Of a stretch of DNA of 64,000 bases, positions 53,390-62,934 are shown piece after piece (position 1 is the first letter of the stretch; each line of letters opens with the position of its first letter). The stretch is from NCBI GenBank assembly GCA_020444515.1, contig JAHLKX010000005.1, positions 248,001 to 312,000 of the forward strand, given 5' to 3'. Both the position numbers and the translations under genes were made by a program. Source of the stretch: Bacteroidota bacterium (lineage in GTDB: Bacteria; Bacteroidota; Bacteroidia; Bacteroidales; JAADJA01). The notes beneath the pieces were generated by a model. It had not been told where the DNA came from and searched no databases. It was given only the letters and a program-made list of their open reading frames with translations.

Positions 53390-56353
53390 ATGAAAATTAA
53401 TAATTTAACCATTATTGTTTTTTTAGTGGCCAGTCTTCTTAGCTGCAATTTATCTCAAAATCACTCTGCTCTTGTGAGAGAATCCCCTGCAAATTTTGTA
53501 GATCCATTCATTGGAACGGATGCACATGGTCATACCTATCCTGGAGCAACAGTGCCTTTTGCGATGGTGCAACTCAGTCCGGATACACGCCTTGAAGGAT
53601 GGGACGGATGTTCGGGTTATCATTATTCCGATAGCATTGTCTATGGGTTCAGCCATACACACCTGAGTGGAACCGGTGTTCCTGATTATGGTGATATTTT
53701 GTTAATGCCATCAACAGGTGAAATTCAGCTGAATAATGGGGTGGGTGATCCGGATGGGGGGTATGCCAGCAGATTTTCACACGAGAAAGAAACGTCCGAA
53801 GCTGGCTACTACAGTGTTCACTTAAATGATTACAACATTGATGTCGAGTTAACAACCACCCGGAGAGTAGGTTTTCATCAGTACACGTTCAACACTGATA
53901 CCGGACATATTATTCTCGACCTTAAACACCGTGATAAAGTTATCGAAGCAGGTGTTGAGGTGGTGAGCGAAAATGAAATTGAAGGGTTCAGGAGATCTAC
54001 AGCCTGGGCCAGTGATCAGCGTGTTTATTTTGTCGCTAGATTTTCAAAACCATTTATGAAATATGGTCTTGCATTGGATAAATTGATAACGGATAAAACA
54101 GAAATTCGGGGTGAAGATGTTCGAGCGTTTATTAGTTTTGATACAAAAGGGGATCCTGTGATTGGGGTCAAAGTTGGACTTTCAGCGGTGAGCATTGAGG
54201 GTGCCCGCAAAAACCTGGATGCTGAAATTCCTGACTGGGATTTTGAGAAAATCAGGGATGACGCCAAAGAGGCATGGAATCAGGAACTTGGAAAGATCAT
54301 GGTTCAGGGTGGCACCCAGGAACAATTGACAACATTTTACACGGCTCTGTATCATGCCTATATTGTCCCCAATCTTTTTCAGGATGTGGATGGACAATTT
54401 TTGGGCAGGGATCTTAAAGTTCATGAAACCAGAGATTTTGAATATTATACCGTATTTTCATTATGGGATACTTTTCGGGGAGAACATCCGCTTTTTACGA
54501 TCACACAGCAAAAACGAACCATTGATTTCATTCGGACGATGTTAACCCAATATCAGCAGGGAGGCAGGCTTCCGGTTTGGGAACTGGCGGCCAACGAGAC
54601 GGAATGCATGATCGGTTACCATGCCATTCCGGTGATTGTGGATGCTTACATGAAAGGTATTCGCGATTTTAATGCTGATCTGGCACTGGAGGCCATGGTG
54701 CATTCTGCTGATTTGGATCATTTCGGATTGGCATCCTATAAAGCATATGGGTTTATTCCGGCTGAAGATGAGGCTGAATCGGTTTCTAAAACCCTTGAAT
54801 ATGCCTATGATGATTGGTGTATTGCCATTATGGCCAGGGAAATGGGGAAGATGGATATTTATGAACGCTTTATTCAACGGGCACAATCGTATAAAAATAT
54901 TTTTGACCCATCAACGGGTTTCATGCGAGCCAGGATCAATGGGCGCTGGTTTGAACCTTTTGATCCCAAAGAGGTGAATTTTAATTACACTGAGGCCAAT
55001 TCATGGCAATATAGCTTTTTTGTTCCGCAGGACATTCGGGGCCTGGTAAAATTAATGGGAGGAAAAGATATCCTAATTGATCGCCTGGATCAATTGTTTT
55101 CTGAAAGTTCTGAGACGACAGGCCGCGATCAATCGGATATTACGGGATTGATTGGTCAGTATGCCCATGGAAATGAACCCAGTCATCACATGGCTTACCT
55201 GTATAATTATGCTGGCCAGCCCTGGAAAACGCAACAAAGGGTAAGGCAGATCATGGATGTTTTGTATCATGAAAAGCCTGATGGATTATGTGGCAATGAA
55301 GATTGCGGACAAATGTCGGCCTGGTATGTGCTCAGTGCTATGGGCTTTTATCCGGTAACTCCAGGTGAGCCGATGTATGCCATCGGAAGCCCACTTTTTG
55401 ACGAAGTTAATTTAAACCTGGAAAATGGGCAGACCTTTACCATCCGGGCAAATAATAATTCAGCAGGTAATATCTATATTCAATCTGCCAGGCTCAATGG
55501 CATTCCATACAGCAAATCATACATAGCTCATGAAACCATTATGCAAGGCGGACTCCTGGAATTTGAAATGGGACCTGAAATAAACAAACAATGGGGCACC
55601 GGATTGCAAAATGAACCCATCTCGGAAATCAGTGATCATTTAATCACACCGGTTCCTTTTATTCAAACAGGTAGCCGGACATTCATCGATACAACAATGA
55701 TTAAGTTAGGAGCCTCAGGCCCTGAATTTGAGATACATTTTACGATGGATGGGTCGGAACCCTCAATCTCCTCACCAAAATATGAACAACCTTTGATCCT
55801 TGATCGCACCACCACCATCAAAGCCATTGCTATTGCAAAAGACCGTCCCGGGAGTGAGACCCTCGTTTCGCAATTTTTTAAGATTCCCATCGGACGAAAA
55901 ATTACATTGCAGACAAATTATGCCAATCAGTATTCTGCTGGGGGCGACCTGGCCTTAATTGATTTTATCAGGGGACCATTGAATTTCAAAACCGGTGCCT
56001 GGCAAGGTTATGAAGGTGTTGATTTGGATGCCATCATCGATCTGGGCAGTGTTCAACTGATTCAAAAGCTTGAGACCGGCTTTTTACAGGATGTTGGTGC
56101 CTGGATCTTTTTCCCGGAAACAGTGAGTTACTTTGTTTCTTTGGATGGGAAAGATTTTCAGCAAATCGGAACCATCGAAAATAAGGTGTCCGAGCGGGCG
56201 TTGGGGGTCAATATTCAGCAATTTCCCCTTCGTTATTCAACCAGTGCCAGGTACATAAGGGTTGTAGCAAAAAACCGGGGAGTCTGTCCTGCCTGGCATG
56301 TTGGTGAAGGTAAACCCGCATGGATTTTTGTGGATGAAATTGTCATTAATTAG
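53390..56353 (+). CDS. GH92 family alpha-mannosidase lipoprotein
   Basis: A 987-residue protein with lipobox VASLLSC near residue 20. N-terminal GH92 domain begins NFVDPFIGTDAHGHTYPGA. The catalytic core has LPVWELAANETECMIGYH near residue 400 and the GNEPSHHMAYLYNY and CGNEDCGQMSAWYVLSAMG segments near 595-650, which hold the acid and base residues of calcium-dependent exo-mannosidases. After about 760 comes a chitobiase C-terminal-like domain (FTMDGSEPSISSPKYEQPL), then a discoidin-like beta-sandwich to the end. It trims mannose from N-glycans or mannans at the cell surface or in the periplasm. CutC and a radical SAM gene follow at 12-bp spacings. No SusC/D pair is visible. Confidence 0.93.
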   Translation: MKINNLTIIVFLVASLLSCNLSQNHSALVRESPANFVDPFIGTDAHGHTYPGATVPFAMVQLSPDTRLEGWDGCSGYHYSDSIVYGFSHTHLSGTGVPDYGDILLMPSTGEIQLNNGVGDPDGGYASRFSHEKETSEAGYYSVHLNDYNIDVELTTTRRVGFHQYTFNTDTGHIILDLKHRDKVIEAGVEVVSENEIEGFRRSTAWASDQRVYFVARFSKPFMKYGLALDKLITDKTEIRGEDVRAFISFDTKGDPVIGVKVGLSAVSIEGARKNLDAEIPDWDFEKIRDDAKEAWNQELGKIMVQGGTQEQLTTFYTALYHAYIVPNLFQDVDGQFLGRDLKVHETRDFEYYTVFSLWDTFRGEHPLFTITQQKRTIDFIRTMLTQYQQGGRLPVWELAANETECMIGYHAIPVIVDAYMKGIRDFNADLALEAMVHSADLDHFGLASYKAYGFIPAEDEAESVSKTLEYAYDDWCIAIMAREMGKMDIYERFIQRAQSYKNIFDPSTGFMRARINGRWFEPFDPKEVNFNYTEANSWQYSFFVPQDIRGLVKLMGGKDILIDRLDQLFSESSETTGRDQSDITGLIGQYAHGNEPSHHMAYLYNYAGQPWKTQQRVRQIMDVLYHEKPDGLCGNEDCGQMSAWYVLSAMGFYPVTPGEPMYAIGSPLFDEVNLNLENGQTFTIRANNNSAGNIYIQSARLNGIPYSKSYIAHETIMQGGLLEFEMGPEINKQWGTGLQNEPISEISDHLITPVPFIQTGSRTFIDTTMIKLGASGPEFEIHFTMDGSEPSISSPKYEQPLILDRTTTIKAIAIAKDRPGSETLVSQFFKIPIGRKITLQTNYANQYSAGGDLALIDFIRGPLNFKTGAWQGYEGVDLDAIIDLGSVQLIQKLETGFLQDVGAWIFFPETVSYFVSLDGKDFQQIGTIENKVSERALGVNIQQFPLRYSTSARYIRVVAKNRGVCPAWHVGEGKPAWIFVDEIVIN

Positions 56354-56364
56354 AGCGATAACTT

Positions 56365-57114
56365 ATGAAACCTGACTATCTGGTTGAAGTTTGTGTAGCC
56401 AATCTTGCATCGGCAATAGCCGCTCAAAAGGGTGGGGCGCAGCGAATAGAACTGTGTGATAACCTCTATGAAGGAGGAACCACACCCAGTTATTCGATGA
56501 TTCGTAAGGTGAGGCAATTGCTCAGGATCGATGTCAATGTAATGATCCGGCCCAGGGGTGGAGATTTTTTATATACTGATGCGGAATTTGATATCATGCT
56601 TGAAGATATTCGTATTTGCCGTGAACTAAAGGCTGATGGTGTGGTTTTCGGTATTTTACTTTCTGATGGAACGATTGATGTGGATCGTTGCCGGATATTG
56701 GTTGAGCAGGCCTGGCCCATGACCACTACATTTCACCGCGCCTTTGACCTGACACCTGATCCTTATCAGGCCCTGGAATCGATCATTGCGCTTGAAATGG
56801 ACCGGATTTTAACGGCCGGACAGCAAAATAAGGTTCCCGAAGGTGTGGCGCTTATTTCAAAATTGATTGATACGGCCGGTGATCGAATTATCATCATGCC
56901 CGGCAGTGGAATCAATACCCAAAATATTCGTGAAATTCGAGACATCACCAATACCAAAGAGTTTCATCTTACCGGAAGGAAAATACTGGAAAGCAAAATG
57001 AAATACCGGAAAGAGGGGATTCATATGGGGGGTATACCCGATATTCCGGAATATGATGTGCTGGCTACAGATGCTTCCATCATTCGTGATATTGTTAAAT
57101 TATTGCAGTCCTAA
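56365..57114 (+). CDS. cutC: CutC family protein
   Basis: A 249-residue TIM-barrel protein. Family motifs: EVCVANLASAIAAQKGGAQR at the N-terminus, ELCDNLYEGGTTPSYSMI near residue 30, MIRPRGGDFLYTDAEF near 60, and FHRAFDLTPDP near 120. The family is named for copper homeostasis, but that role is weakly supported in bacteria. The position after GH92, where it also occurs in other Bacteroidota, suggests a role with sugars instead; this is inference. Confidence 0.92.
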   Translation: MKPDYLVEVCVANLASAIAAQKGGAQRIELCDNLYEGGTTPSYSMIRKVRQLLRIDVNVMIRPRGGDFLYTDAEFDIMLEDIRICRELKADGVVFGILLSDGTIDVDRCRILVEQAWPMTTTFHRAFDLTPDPYQALESIIALEMDRILTAGQQNKVPEGVALISKLIDTAGDRIIIMPGSGINTQNIREIRDITNTKEFHLTGRKILESKMKYRKEGIHMGGIPDIPEYDVLATDASIIRDIVKLLQS

Positions 57115-57126
57115 AAGCAACTGGGA

Positions 57127-58029
57127 ATGTCAGTCCAATCCATTTATTTGGAGGCATATCAATCGGGATTGCTCGATGCCTGTATCCAAACAGCCCAACA
57201 GTTATTGGAATCATGCGAGTTATGCCCCAGAAAATGCAAAGTGAACCGTACCCTGAACGAAACTGGTATTTGCAAGACAGGCCGCAGGGCAATTGTTGCG
57301 AGTTACTCAGCCCATTTTGGTGAAGAAGCTCCCCTGGTAGGGACCCATGGATCAGGAACCTTGTTTTTTTCTCATTGTAACCTGGGATGTAATTTTTGCC
57401 AGAATTATGAAATCAGTCATGATGGGGTGGGCATTGAAGTTTCAGATGCTCACCTGGCCCGCATAATGATTGAATTGCAAAACAGGGGTTGTCATAATAT
57501 CAACCTGGTGACTCCGTCGCATGTTATTCCTCAAATTTTAAAAGCTATAAAACTGGCTGTTGAACAGGGGCTTGAAATTCCACTGGTATACAACAGCAGT
57601 GGTTATGATTCGGTTGATGCCTTGAAATTACTGGATGGTATCGTGGATATTTATATGCCCGATCTAAAATTCCTGGATACAGTGATTGCTATGAAAACAT
57701 GTCAGGCTCCCGATTATCCGGAGATTGTGAAAAAAGCCATCCGTGAAATGCACCGGCAGGTCGGTGATCTGATCATTTTAAAGGGTGTTGCCCAACGGGG
57801 ATTATTGATCCGTCATCTGCTGATGCCCAGTCAGCTTAGCGATACTGCTGACATTCTCCGATTTATTGCCCGTGAGCTTTCAACTACATCCTATGTGAAT
57901 ATTATGGATCAATACCGACCCTGTGGGACTGTAGGGTCGATACCCACATTGATGCGATCCATAAGCACAGACGAATATAACAAAGCGATATCACTTGCAA
58001 GGAAGTCAGGACTTCACCGGCTGGCATAA
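57127..58029 (+). CDS. Radical SAM protein, PflA-like (COG1313 type)
   Basis: A 300-residue protein. The radical SAM cluster motif is FFSHCNLGCNFCQNYEIS (CxxxCxxC) near residue 85-95. Before it lies a further cysteine set, CELCPRKCKVN, and CKTGRR near 50, typical of the group annotated as putative pyruvate-formate-lyase-activating enzyme. DIYMPDLKFLD near 178 and YVNIMDQYRPCG near 258 are family signatures. No glycyl-radical enzyme is seen in this window, so its target is unknown. Third gene of the GH92-CutC series, 12 bp after cutC. Confidence 0.9.
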   Translation: MSVQSIYLEAYQSGLLDACIQTAQQLLESCELCPRKCKVNRTLNETGICKTGRRAIVASYSAHFGEEAPLVGTHGSGTLFFSHCNLGCNFCQNYEISHDGVGIEVSDAHLARIMIELQNRGCHNINLVTPSHVIPQILKAIKLAVEQGLEIPLVYNSSGYDSVDALKLLDGIVDIYMPDLKFLDTVIAMKTCQAPDYPEIVKKAIREMHRQVGDLIILKGVAQRGLLIRHLLMPSQLSDTADILRFIARELSTTSYVNIMDQYRPCGTVGSIPTLMRSISTDEYNKAISLARKSGLHRLA

Positions 58030-58059
58030 AAAACCCGGCTTCCTTTAAGGTTGCCGGGT
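58028..58059 (-). terminator. Terminator of the dihydroorotate dehydrogenase-like gene
   Basis: Stem ACCCGGC (58033-58039) / GCCGGGT (58053-58059) with a 13-nt loop. The T-run follows on the minus strand (TTTTTT, 58028-58033), so it stops the minus-strand gene ending at 58081. On the plus strand the tail is poor in T. Confidence 0.7.
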
Positions 58060-58080
58060 ATAAAAGTAGTTGTTACTTTA

Positions 58081-59094
58081 TTAGCGCATTGGATATTTCT
58101 TAAAGATTTCTTCTGATTTAAGAAGAATATCAACATACTGGGCACGCCGGTATGCGAAAGGATCTTTGATATTTTTCATCGACATTTTACCTCTGAAGTC
58201 ATCCAGTTGCTGGTATCCTTTACCATCCATCCAGCGCTCAATATCTGTAAGGATGGGGCTGATCTGCTCGATTTTATTTTTATAGAGGGTACTGACTACC
58301 TGCACTGTATCAGCACCTGCCAGGATCATGGCAATCACATCTTCACCGCTGAAGATACCCCGGCTGCTGCATATTTGAGCTTTTAAATCTCCATAAAGCA
58401 TCCCGGTTATGCGCAATGGGAACCGATTGTCATCGGAATGACTGAGATTGTAAGGAAAATGCATCTCTTCCCTGTCAATATCTATTTCCGGTTGGAAAAG
58501 GCGATTAAACAAAACAAATGCATTGGCACCCCGTTTATCCATTTCTTTAATGACAAACAAAGGGTTGGTATAATAAGGACTCAGTTTCACAGCGATCGGG
58601 ATCCTGATCTCCTTTTTAAGGGCTTCAATAATATCAAGCTGTTCGTTGATGATGGCATTTCCAACGATTTCGAAATCCGATGGCACATGATAAAGATTGA
58701 TCTCCAGGCCAACAGCCCCAATTTCTTCAATCTTTTTGGCATAGTCCAACCACGATTCATGGCTGATGCAATTCAAACTACCAAAAACAGGGATATTTAC
58801 ACTGTTGATGGCCATTTTCAGGTTCATCAGGTATTCTTCCGGACCGGCATGTTCTATATCCGGAAATAGTGACCGCATCTCTGCATTGCGTTCGGAGTAC
58901 TCTTCCAGTTGATCCGACATTTGCAGACTTTCCAATTGAATTTGCTCTTCAAAAAGCGATTTGTAAACGATGGCAGCAGCTCCAGCAGCCTCCATACGTT
59001 TCAGGTTTTCTCTATTTTCAACAAGGTTGCATGCTCCGACAATGACCGGATTTTTCAACTCAACCCCCATGTATTTCGTTGTAAGATTAGCCAT
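58081..59094 (-). CDS. Dihydroorotate dehydrogenase-like FMN protein
   Basis: About 337 residues, start at MANLTTKYMGVELKNP (59094); the open frame continues upstream only to a TTG. TIM-barrel FMN pattern: NPVIVGACNL at the start, VPVFGSLNC-type strand (NIPVFGSLNCISHESW) near 105, AVKLSPYYTN near 180, and DVIAMILAGADTVQVVST near 275. This PyrD-like subgroup differs from biosynthetic PyrD and commonly neighbours pyruvate:ferredoxin oxidoreductase genes, as here, where nifJ is divergent at 59332. The substrate is unproven. Confidence 0.87.
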   Translation of the reverse strand: MANLTTKYMGVELKNPVIVGACNLVENRENLKRMEAAGAAAIVYKSLFEEQIQLESLQMSDQLEEYSERNAEMRSLFPDIEHAGPEEYLMNLKMAINSVNIPVFGSLNCISHESWLDYAKKIEEIGAVGLEINLYHVPSDFEIVGNAIINEQLDIIEALKKEIRIPIAVKLSPYYTNPLFVIKEMDKRGANAFVLFNRLFQPEIDIDREEMHFPYNLSHSDDNRFPLRITGMLYGDLKAQICSSRGIFSGEDVIAMILAGADTVQVVSTLYKNKIEQISPILTDIERWMDGKGYQQLDDFRGKMSMKNIKDPFAYRRAQYVDILLKSEEIFKKYPMR

Positions 59095-59144
59095 TTTTAT
59101 ATTTTTTTCTATCAATAGTTGATTTTGAAATTATTTATGAAAAA

Positions 59145-59170
59145 TCGACGAATGTCGACGGGCAAATGTA
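59145..59170 (-). promoter_or_regulatory. Candidate -7 element and overlapping dyad upstream of the PyrD-like gene
   Basis: The minus strand has TACATTTG (59163-59170), a full TAnnTTTG match. Just downstream, at the expected transcription start, is the inverted repeat TCGAC-GAAT-GTCGA (59145-59158), which is GC-rich against an AT-rich background and could be an operator. No -33 box is clear. The rest of the 237-bp divergent region toward nifJ shows only a weak TAATTTCG at about 59260. Confidence 0.35.
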
Positions 59171-59331
59171 TGAAAATTTTCAGTTAAGTTTTTGAGTCGT
59201 GGCCTTATCTAAAAAGCTTCTAAATAAGATATATCCAGATGTAAAATATATTTAATTTACTAATTTCGCCACCGCTGATACAGGCACTTTTTTTTGACTG
59301 TTTGAAATTAAGGACTTAAAAAAATAATACT

Positions 59332-62300
59332 ATGGCAAAAGAGAAAAAATTTATCACGTGCGAAGGAAATTATGCCACCTCTCATATTGCTTATATGTTC
59401 AGTGAAGTTGCATGCATTTACCCGATTACGCCTTCGTCGGATATGGCCGAATATGTTGACCAGTGGGCTGCTCATGGCAGAAAAAATATTTTTGGGGAGA
59501 TCGTCGATGTTCGTGAAATGCAATCCGAAGCAGGTGCGGCTGGTGCCGTTCATGGTTCATTACAGGCCGGTGCTCTCACCAGCACTTACACTGCTTCCCA
59601 GGGATTATTGCTGATGATCCCCAATATGTATAAAATTTCCGGTGAATTGCTTCCAGGTGTTTTTCATGTGAGTGCAAGAAGTCTGGCGGCACAAGCATTG
59701 TCTATTTTTGGTGACCACAGTGATGTCATGAGCACGCGGCAGACAGGATTTGCCATGCTGGCAACCTCCGGAGCCCAGGAAATCATGGATTTGGCTGGTA
59801 TTGCACATTTAGCTGCCATTAAAACCCGGGTGCCTTTCCTTCACTTCTTTGATGGGTTCCGCTCCTCCCACGAAATTCAGAAGGTGGAAATGATGGAGCA
59901 GGATGATTTGGCCAGGCTTGTGGATTATGAAGCGCTGCAACGTTTCCGCGATAATGCACTGAACCCGGAGCACCCGGTTACAAGAGGAACAGCTCAGAAT
60001 CCGGATATTTACTTCCAGGCCCGCGAAGCCGCTTCATATTATTATGATGATATTCCAGATATTGTTGAAAATTACATGAAGGAGATCAAAAAGATCACCG
60101 GACGTGAATACCATCCTTTTGATTATTATGGAGCCAAAGATGCCGAGCATATTGTTATTGCTATGGGTTCGGTTACCAGTACCATCAAGGAAGTGGTAGA
60201 CTACCTGATGGAGAAAGGTGAAAAAGTAGGGCTCATTTCCGTTCATTTATACCGACCTTTCAGTGAAAAATACTTTATGAAAGTATTTCCCAAAACAACC
60301 AAAAGAATAGCAGTGCTTGACCGAACCAAAGAAATTGGTGCCAATGGCGAACCGCTCTATTTGGATGTCAGGGATTTGTTTTATGGAAAGAAAGATACTC
60401 CGATGATCATAGGTGGTCGCTATGGATTGAGTTCGAAGGACACCACACCAGCGCATATTCTTGCCGTTTTTGAAAATCTGAAACTAAAAGAACCTAAAAA
60501 CCACTTCACCATCAGTATCAATGATGACGTAAAAAACACATCGCTTCCTTTGTTGCCTGATATCAGTGTTACGCCAAAAGGAACATTTGAGGCTAAATTT
60601 TATGGACTTGGAGCTGATGGAACAGTTGGAGCAAACAAAAACTCCATTAAGATCATTGGTGATTCCACCGATAAATATGCACAGGGATATTTTTCTTATG
60701 ATTCTAAAAAATCAGGAGGTATTACCGTTTCGCACCTTCGTTTTGGCGATAAACCCATTACTTCAACCTATTTGGTAAGTACACCCAGTTTTGTAGCCTG
60801 TCACGTACCAGCCTATCTTGAAAAATACGATATGCTAAAAGGACTGAAAAAGGGAGGAACTTTTTTATTGAACAGTATCTGGGATGAAGAAGAAACCAAG
60901 AAAAAGCTCCCGGATCACATGAAAAAATACCTGGCTGAGAACAATATCAGTTTTTATACCATCAATGCTACAAAGATTGCGTCAGAAATTGGTTTGGGCA
61001 ACCGTACCAATACGATTATGCAGTCAGCATTTTTTAAGGTTTCTGAAGTTATTCCCTATGACCTGGCTGTTGAAGAAATGAAAACGGCCATTCAAAAGAC
61101 CTATGGTAAAAAAGGCGAAGTGATCGTTAATATGAACTTTGCGGCTGTAGATCGTGGGGGTGATGTTACGAAAATTGAAGTTCCGAAAGAATGGGCAAAA
61201 ATTAAGGTTAAGGAAGAAAAAGATACCCGCGAATTGCCCGATTTCATCCGGAATATATTTGAACCTATCAATAAATTGCAGGGAGACACTTTACCCGTAA
61301 GCGTCTTTAAGGGCCGCGAAGATGGAACATTCCCAGCAGGCACCACAGCATTTGAAAAACGGGGAATCGCTGTTGATGTTCCTGAATGGATTCCCGAAAA
61401 CTGTATTCAATGTAATCAGTGTTCTTATGTTTGCCCGCATGCTTGTATCCGTCCGTTCCTGATTGATAAAAACGAGATGAAAGGACTGCCAAAAGATACA
61501 GTCACCATTGATGCCAAACCTAAAACTTTTGATGGTTTACAATATCGAATTCAATTGAGCCCGCTGGATTGCACCGGTTGTGGTAATTGTGTGGAAGTTT
61601 GTCCTTCGAAGGAGAAATCACTGGTGATGAAGTCACTTGAATCTCAAATGAAGGAACATGATGTTTGGACCTATCTCGATACCAAAGTAACCTATAAAGA
61701 TGATATTGTTGAAAAAGACAAATCGGTTAAGAACAGCCAGTTTGCTCAACCTTTATTTGAATTTTCAGGTGCTTGTGCAGGGTGTGGTGAAACGTCCTAT
61801 GTAAAACTGGTCACACAACTGTTTGGAGAGCGCATGATGATTGCCAATGCGACAGGATGTTCCTCCATTTATGGTGGATCAGCACCTTCAACACCTTATT
61901 GTCCCAGTAAGAAAACAGGGCGCGGACCGGCCTGGGCCAATTCCCTTTTTGAAGACAATGCTGAATATGGATTTGGAATGGTAACAGCCATCAATAAAAT
62001 GCGGAGCCGAATCGCTACCATGATGCAAAATGCCAATGGATCCGTTTCTGCTGCTTCCAAAGCATTGTTTAAAGAATGGATTGAAAACAAGGACAATGGA
62101 CAGCTTTCAGATTCCATTTCTCAGAAGTTGATACCCGTATTGAAAAAAGAAAAAGATCCTGTCGCTAAAAAGTTGCTGGATCTGCAACAATATTTCAGTA
62201 AAAAATCAGTCTGGGTATTCGGAGGAGATGGATGGGCGTATGATATTGGTTATGGAGGTCTTGATCATGTAATGGCTTCGGGTGAGGATATCAATGTATT

Positions 62301-62865
62301 GGTGCTGGATACGGAGGTTTATTCCAATACAGGTGGGCAGGCATCCAAATCAACACCGGTAGGAGCTGTGGCCAAATTTGCCGCTTCAGGTAAAAAGATT
62401 CGCAAAAAGGATCTGGGGGCCATGGCTATGACGTATGGTTATGTCTATGTAGCACAGATCGCGATGGGTGCCAATCAATCACAAACTCTTAAAGCGATCC
62501 GCGAAGCTGAGGCATATCCCGGACCCTCCCTTGTAATCGCCTATGCTCCCTGTATCAATCATGGTTTGCGTTTTGGAATGAGTAAAACCCAGGAAGAAGA
62601 AAAGCTGGCCGTTGAGAGTGGTTACTGGCACCTTTACCGCTACAACCCAGAACTGGAAAAAGAAGGTAAAAATCCATTTACTTACGACTCTAAGGAGCCA
62701 GATTGGTCGAAATTCCAGGATTTCCTCAAACGCGAAGTCCGGTACACATCATTGATTAAATCCTTCCCCGGCCAGGCTGCAGAATTATTTGCCGCTGCCG
62801 AGGAAAATGCTAAATGGCGGTATGCGAGCTATCAGCGGATGGCCACCATGGATTTTTCGAAGTAA
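59332..62865 (+). CDS. nifJ: Pyruvate:ferredoxin (flavodoxin) oxidoreductase
   Basis: A 1177-residue single-chain enzyme. Domain I starts CEGNYATSHIAYMFSEVAC and YPITPSSDMAEYVDQW; GAAGAVHGSLQAGALTSTYT is near residue 70. Domain with two 4Fe-4S clusters: CIQCNQCSYVCPHACI near 690 and CTGCGNCVEVCPSKEKS near 745. The third cluster and TPP site are CAGCGETSYVKL near 815 and FGGDGWAYDIGYGGLDH near 965, with LDTEVYSNTGGQASKSTP near 990. It oxidises pyruvate to acetyl-CoA and CO2 with reduction of ferredoxin, feeding the Nfn- and Hyd-like enzymes at 28-41 kb. Monocistronic, with a terminator. Confidence 0.97.
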   Translation: MAKEKKFITCEGNYATSHIAYMFSEVACIYPITPSSDMAEYVDQWAAHGRKNIFGEIVDVREMQSEAGAAGAVHGSLQAGALTSTYTASQGLLLMIPNMYKISGELLPGVFHVSARSLAAQALSIFGDHSDVMSTRQTGFAMLATSGAQEIMDLAGIAHLAAIKTRVPFLHFFDGFRSSHEIQKVEMMEQDDLARLVDYEALQRFRDNALNPEHPVTRGTAQNPDIYFQAREAASYYYDDIPDIVENYMKEIKKITGREYHPFDYYGAKDAEHIVIAMGSVTSTIKEVVDYLMEKGEKVGLISVHLYRPFSEKYFMKVFPKTTKRIAVLDRTKEIGANGEPLYLDVRDLFYGKKDTPMIIGGRYGLSSKDTTPAHILAVFENLKLKEPKNHFTISINDDVKNTSLPLLPDISVTPKGTFEAKFYGLGADGTVGANKNSIKIIGDSTDKYAQGYFSYDSKKSGGITVSHLRFGDKPITSTYLVSTPSFVACHVPAYLEKYDMLKGLKKGGTFLLNSIWDEEETKKKLPDHMKKYLAENNISFYTINATKIASEIGLGNRTNTIMQSAFFKVSEVIPYDLAVEEMKTAIQKTYGKKGEVIVNMNFAAVDRGGDVTKIEVPKEWAKIKVKEEKDTRELPDFIRNIFEPINKLQGDTLPVSVFKGREDGTFPAGTTAFEKRGIAVDVPEWIPENCIQCNQCSYVCPHACIRPFLIDKNEMKGLPKDTVTIDAKPKTFDGLQYRIQLSPLDCTGCGNCVEVCPSKEKSLVMKSLESQMKEHDVWTYLDTKVTYKDDIVEKDKSVKNSQFAQPLFEFSGACAGCGETSYVKLVTQLFGERMMIANATGCSSIYGGSAPSTPYCPSKKTGRGPAWANSLFEDNAEYGFGMVTAINKMRSRIATMMQNANGSVSAASKALFKEWIENKDNGQLSDSISQKLIPVLKKEKDPVAKKLLDLQQYFSKKSVWVFGGDGWAYDIGYGGLDHVMASGEDINVLVLDTEVYSNTGGQASKSTPVGAVAKFAASGKKIRKKDLGAMAMTYGYVYVAQIAMGANQSQTLKAIREAEAYPGPSLVIAYAPCINHGLRFGMSKTQEEEKLAVESGYWHLYRYNPELEKEGKNPFTYDSKEPDWSKFQDFLKREVRYTSLIKSFPGQAAELFAAAEENAKWRYASYQRMATMDFSK

Positions 62866-62887
62866 ACAATAAAAGTTTTAACTTTAT

Positions 62888-62918
62888 AGCCGGATGCGCA
62901 AAGTGTCCGGCTTTTTTT
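62888..62918 (+). terminator. Rho-independent terminator of nifJ
   Basis: Stem AGCCGGA (62888-62894) / TCCGGCT (62906-62912) with an 11-nt loop and a T7 run (62912-62918). Confidence 0.88.
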
Positions 62919-62934
62919 ATTGAAATATTGAATT

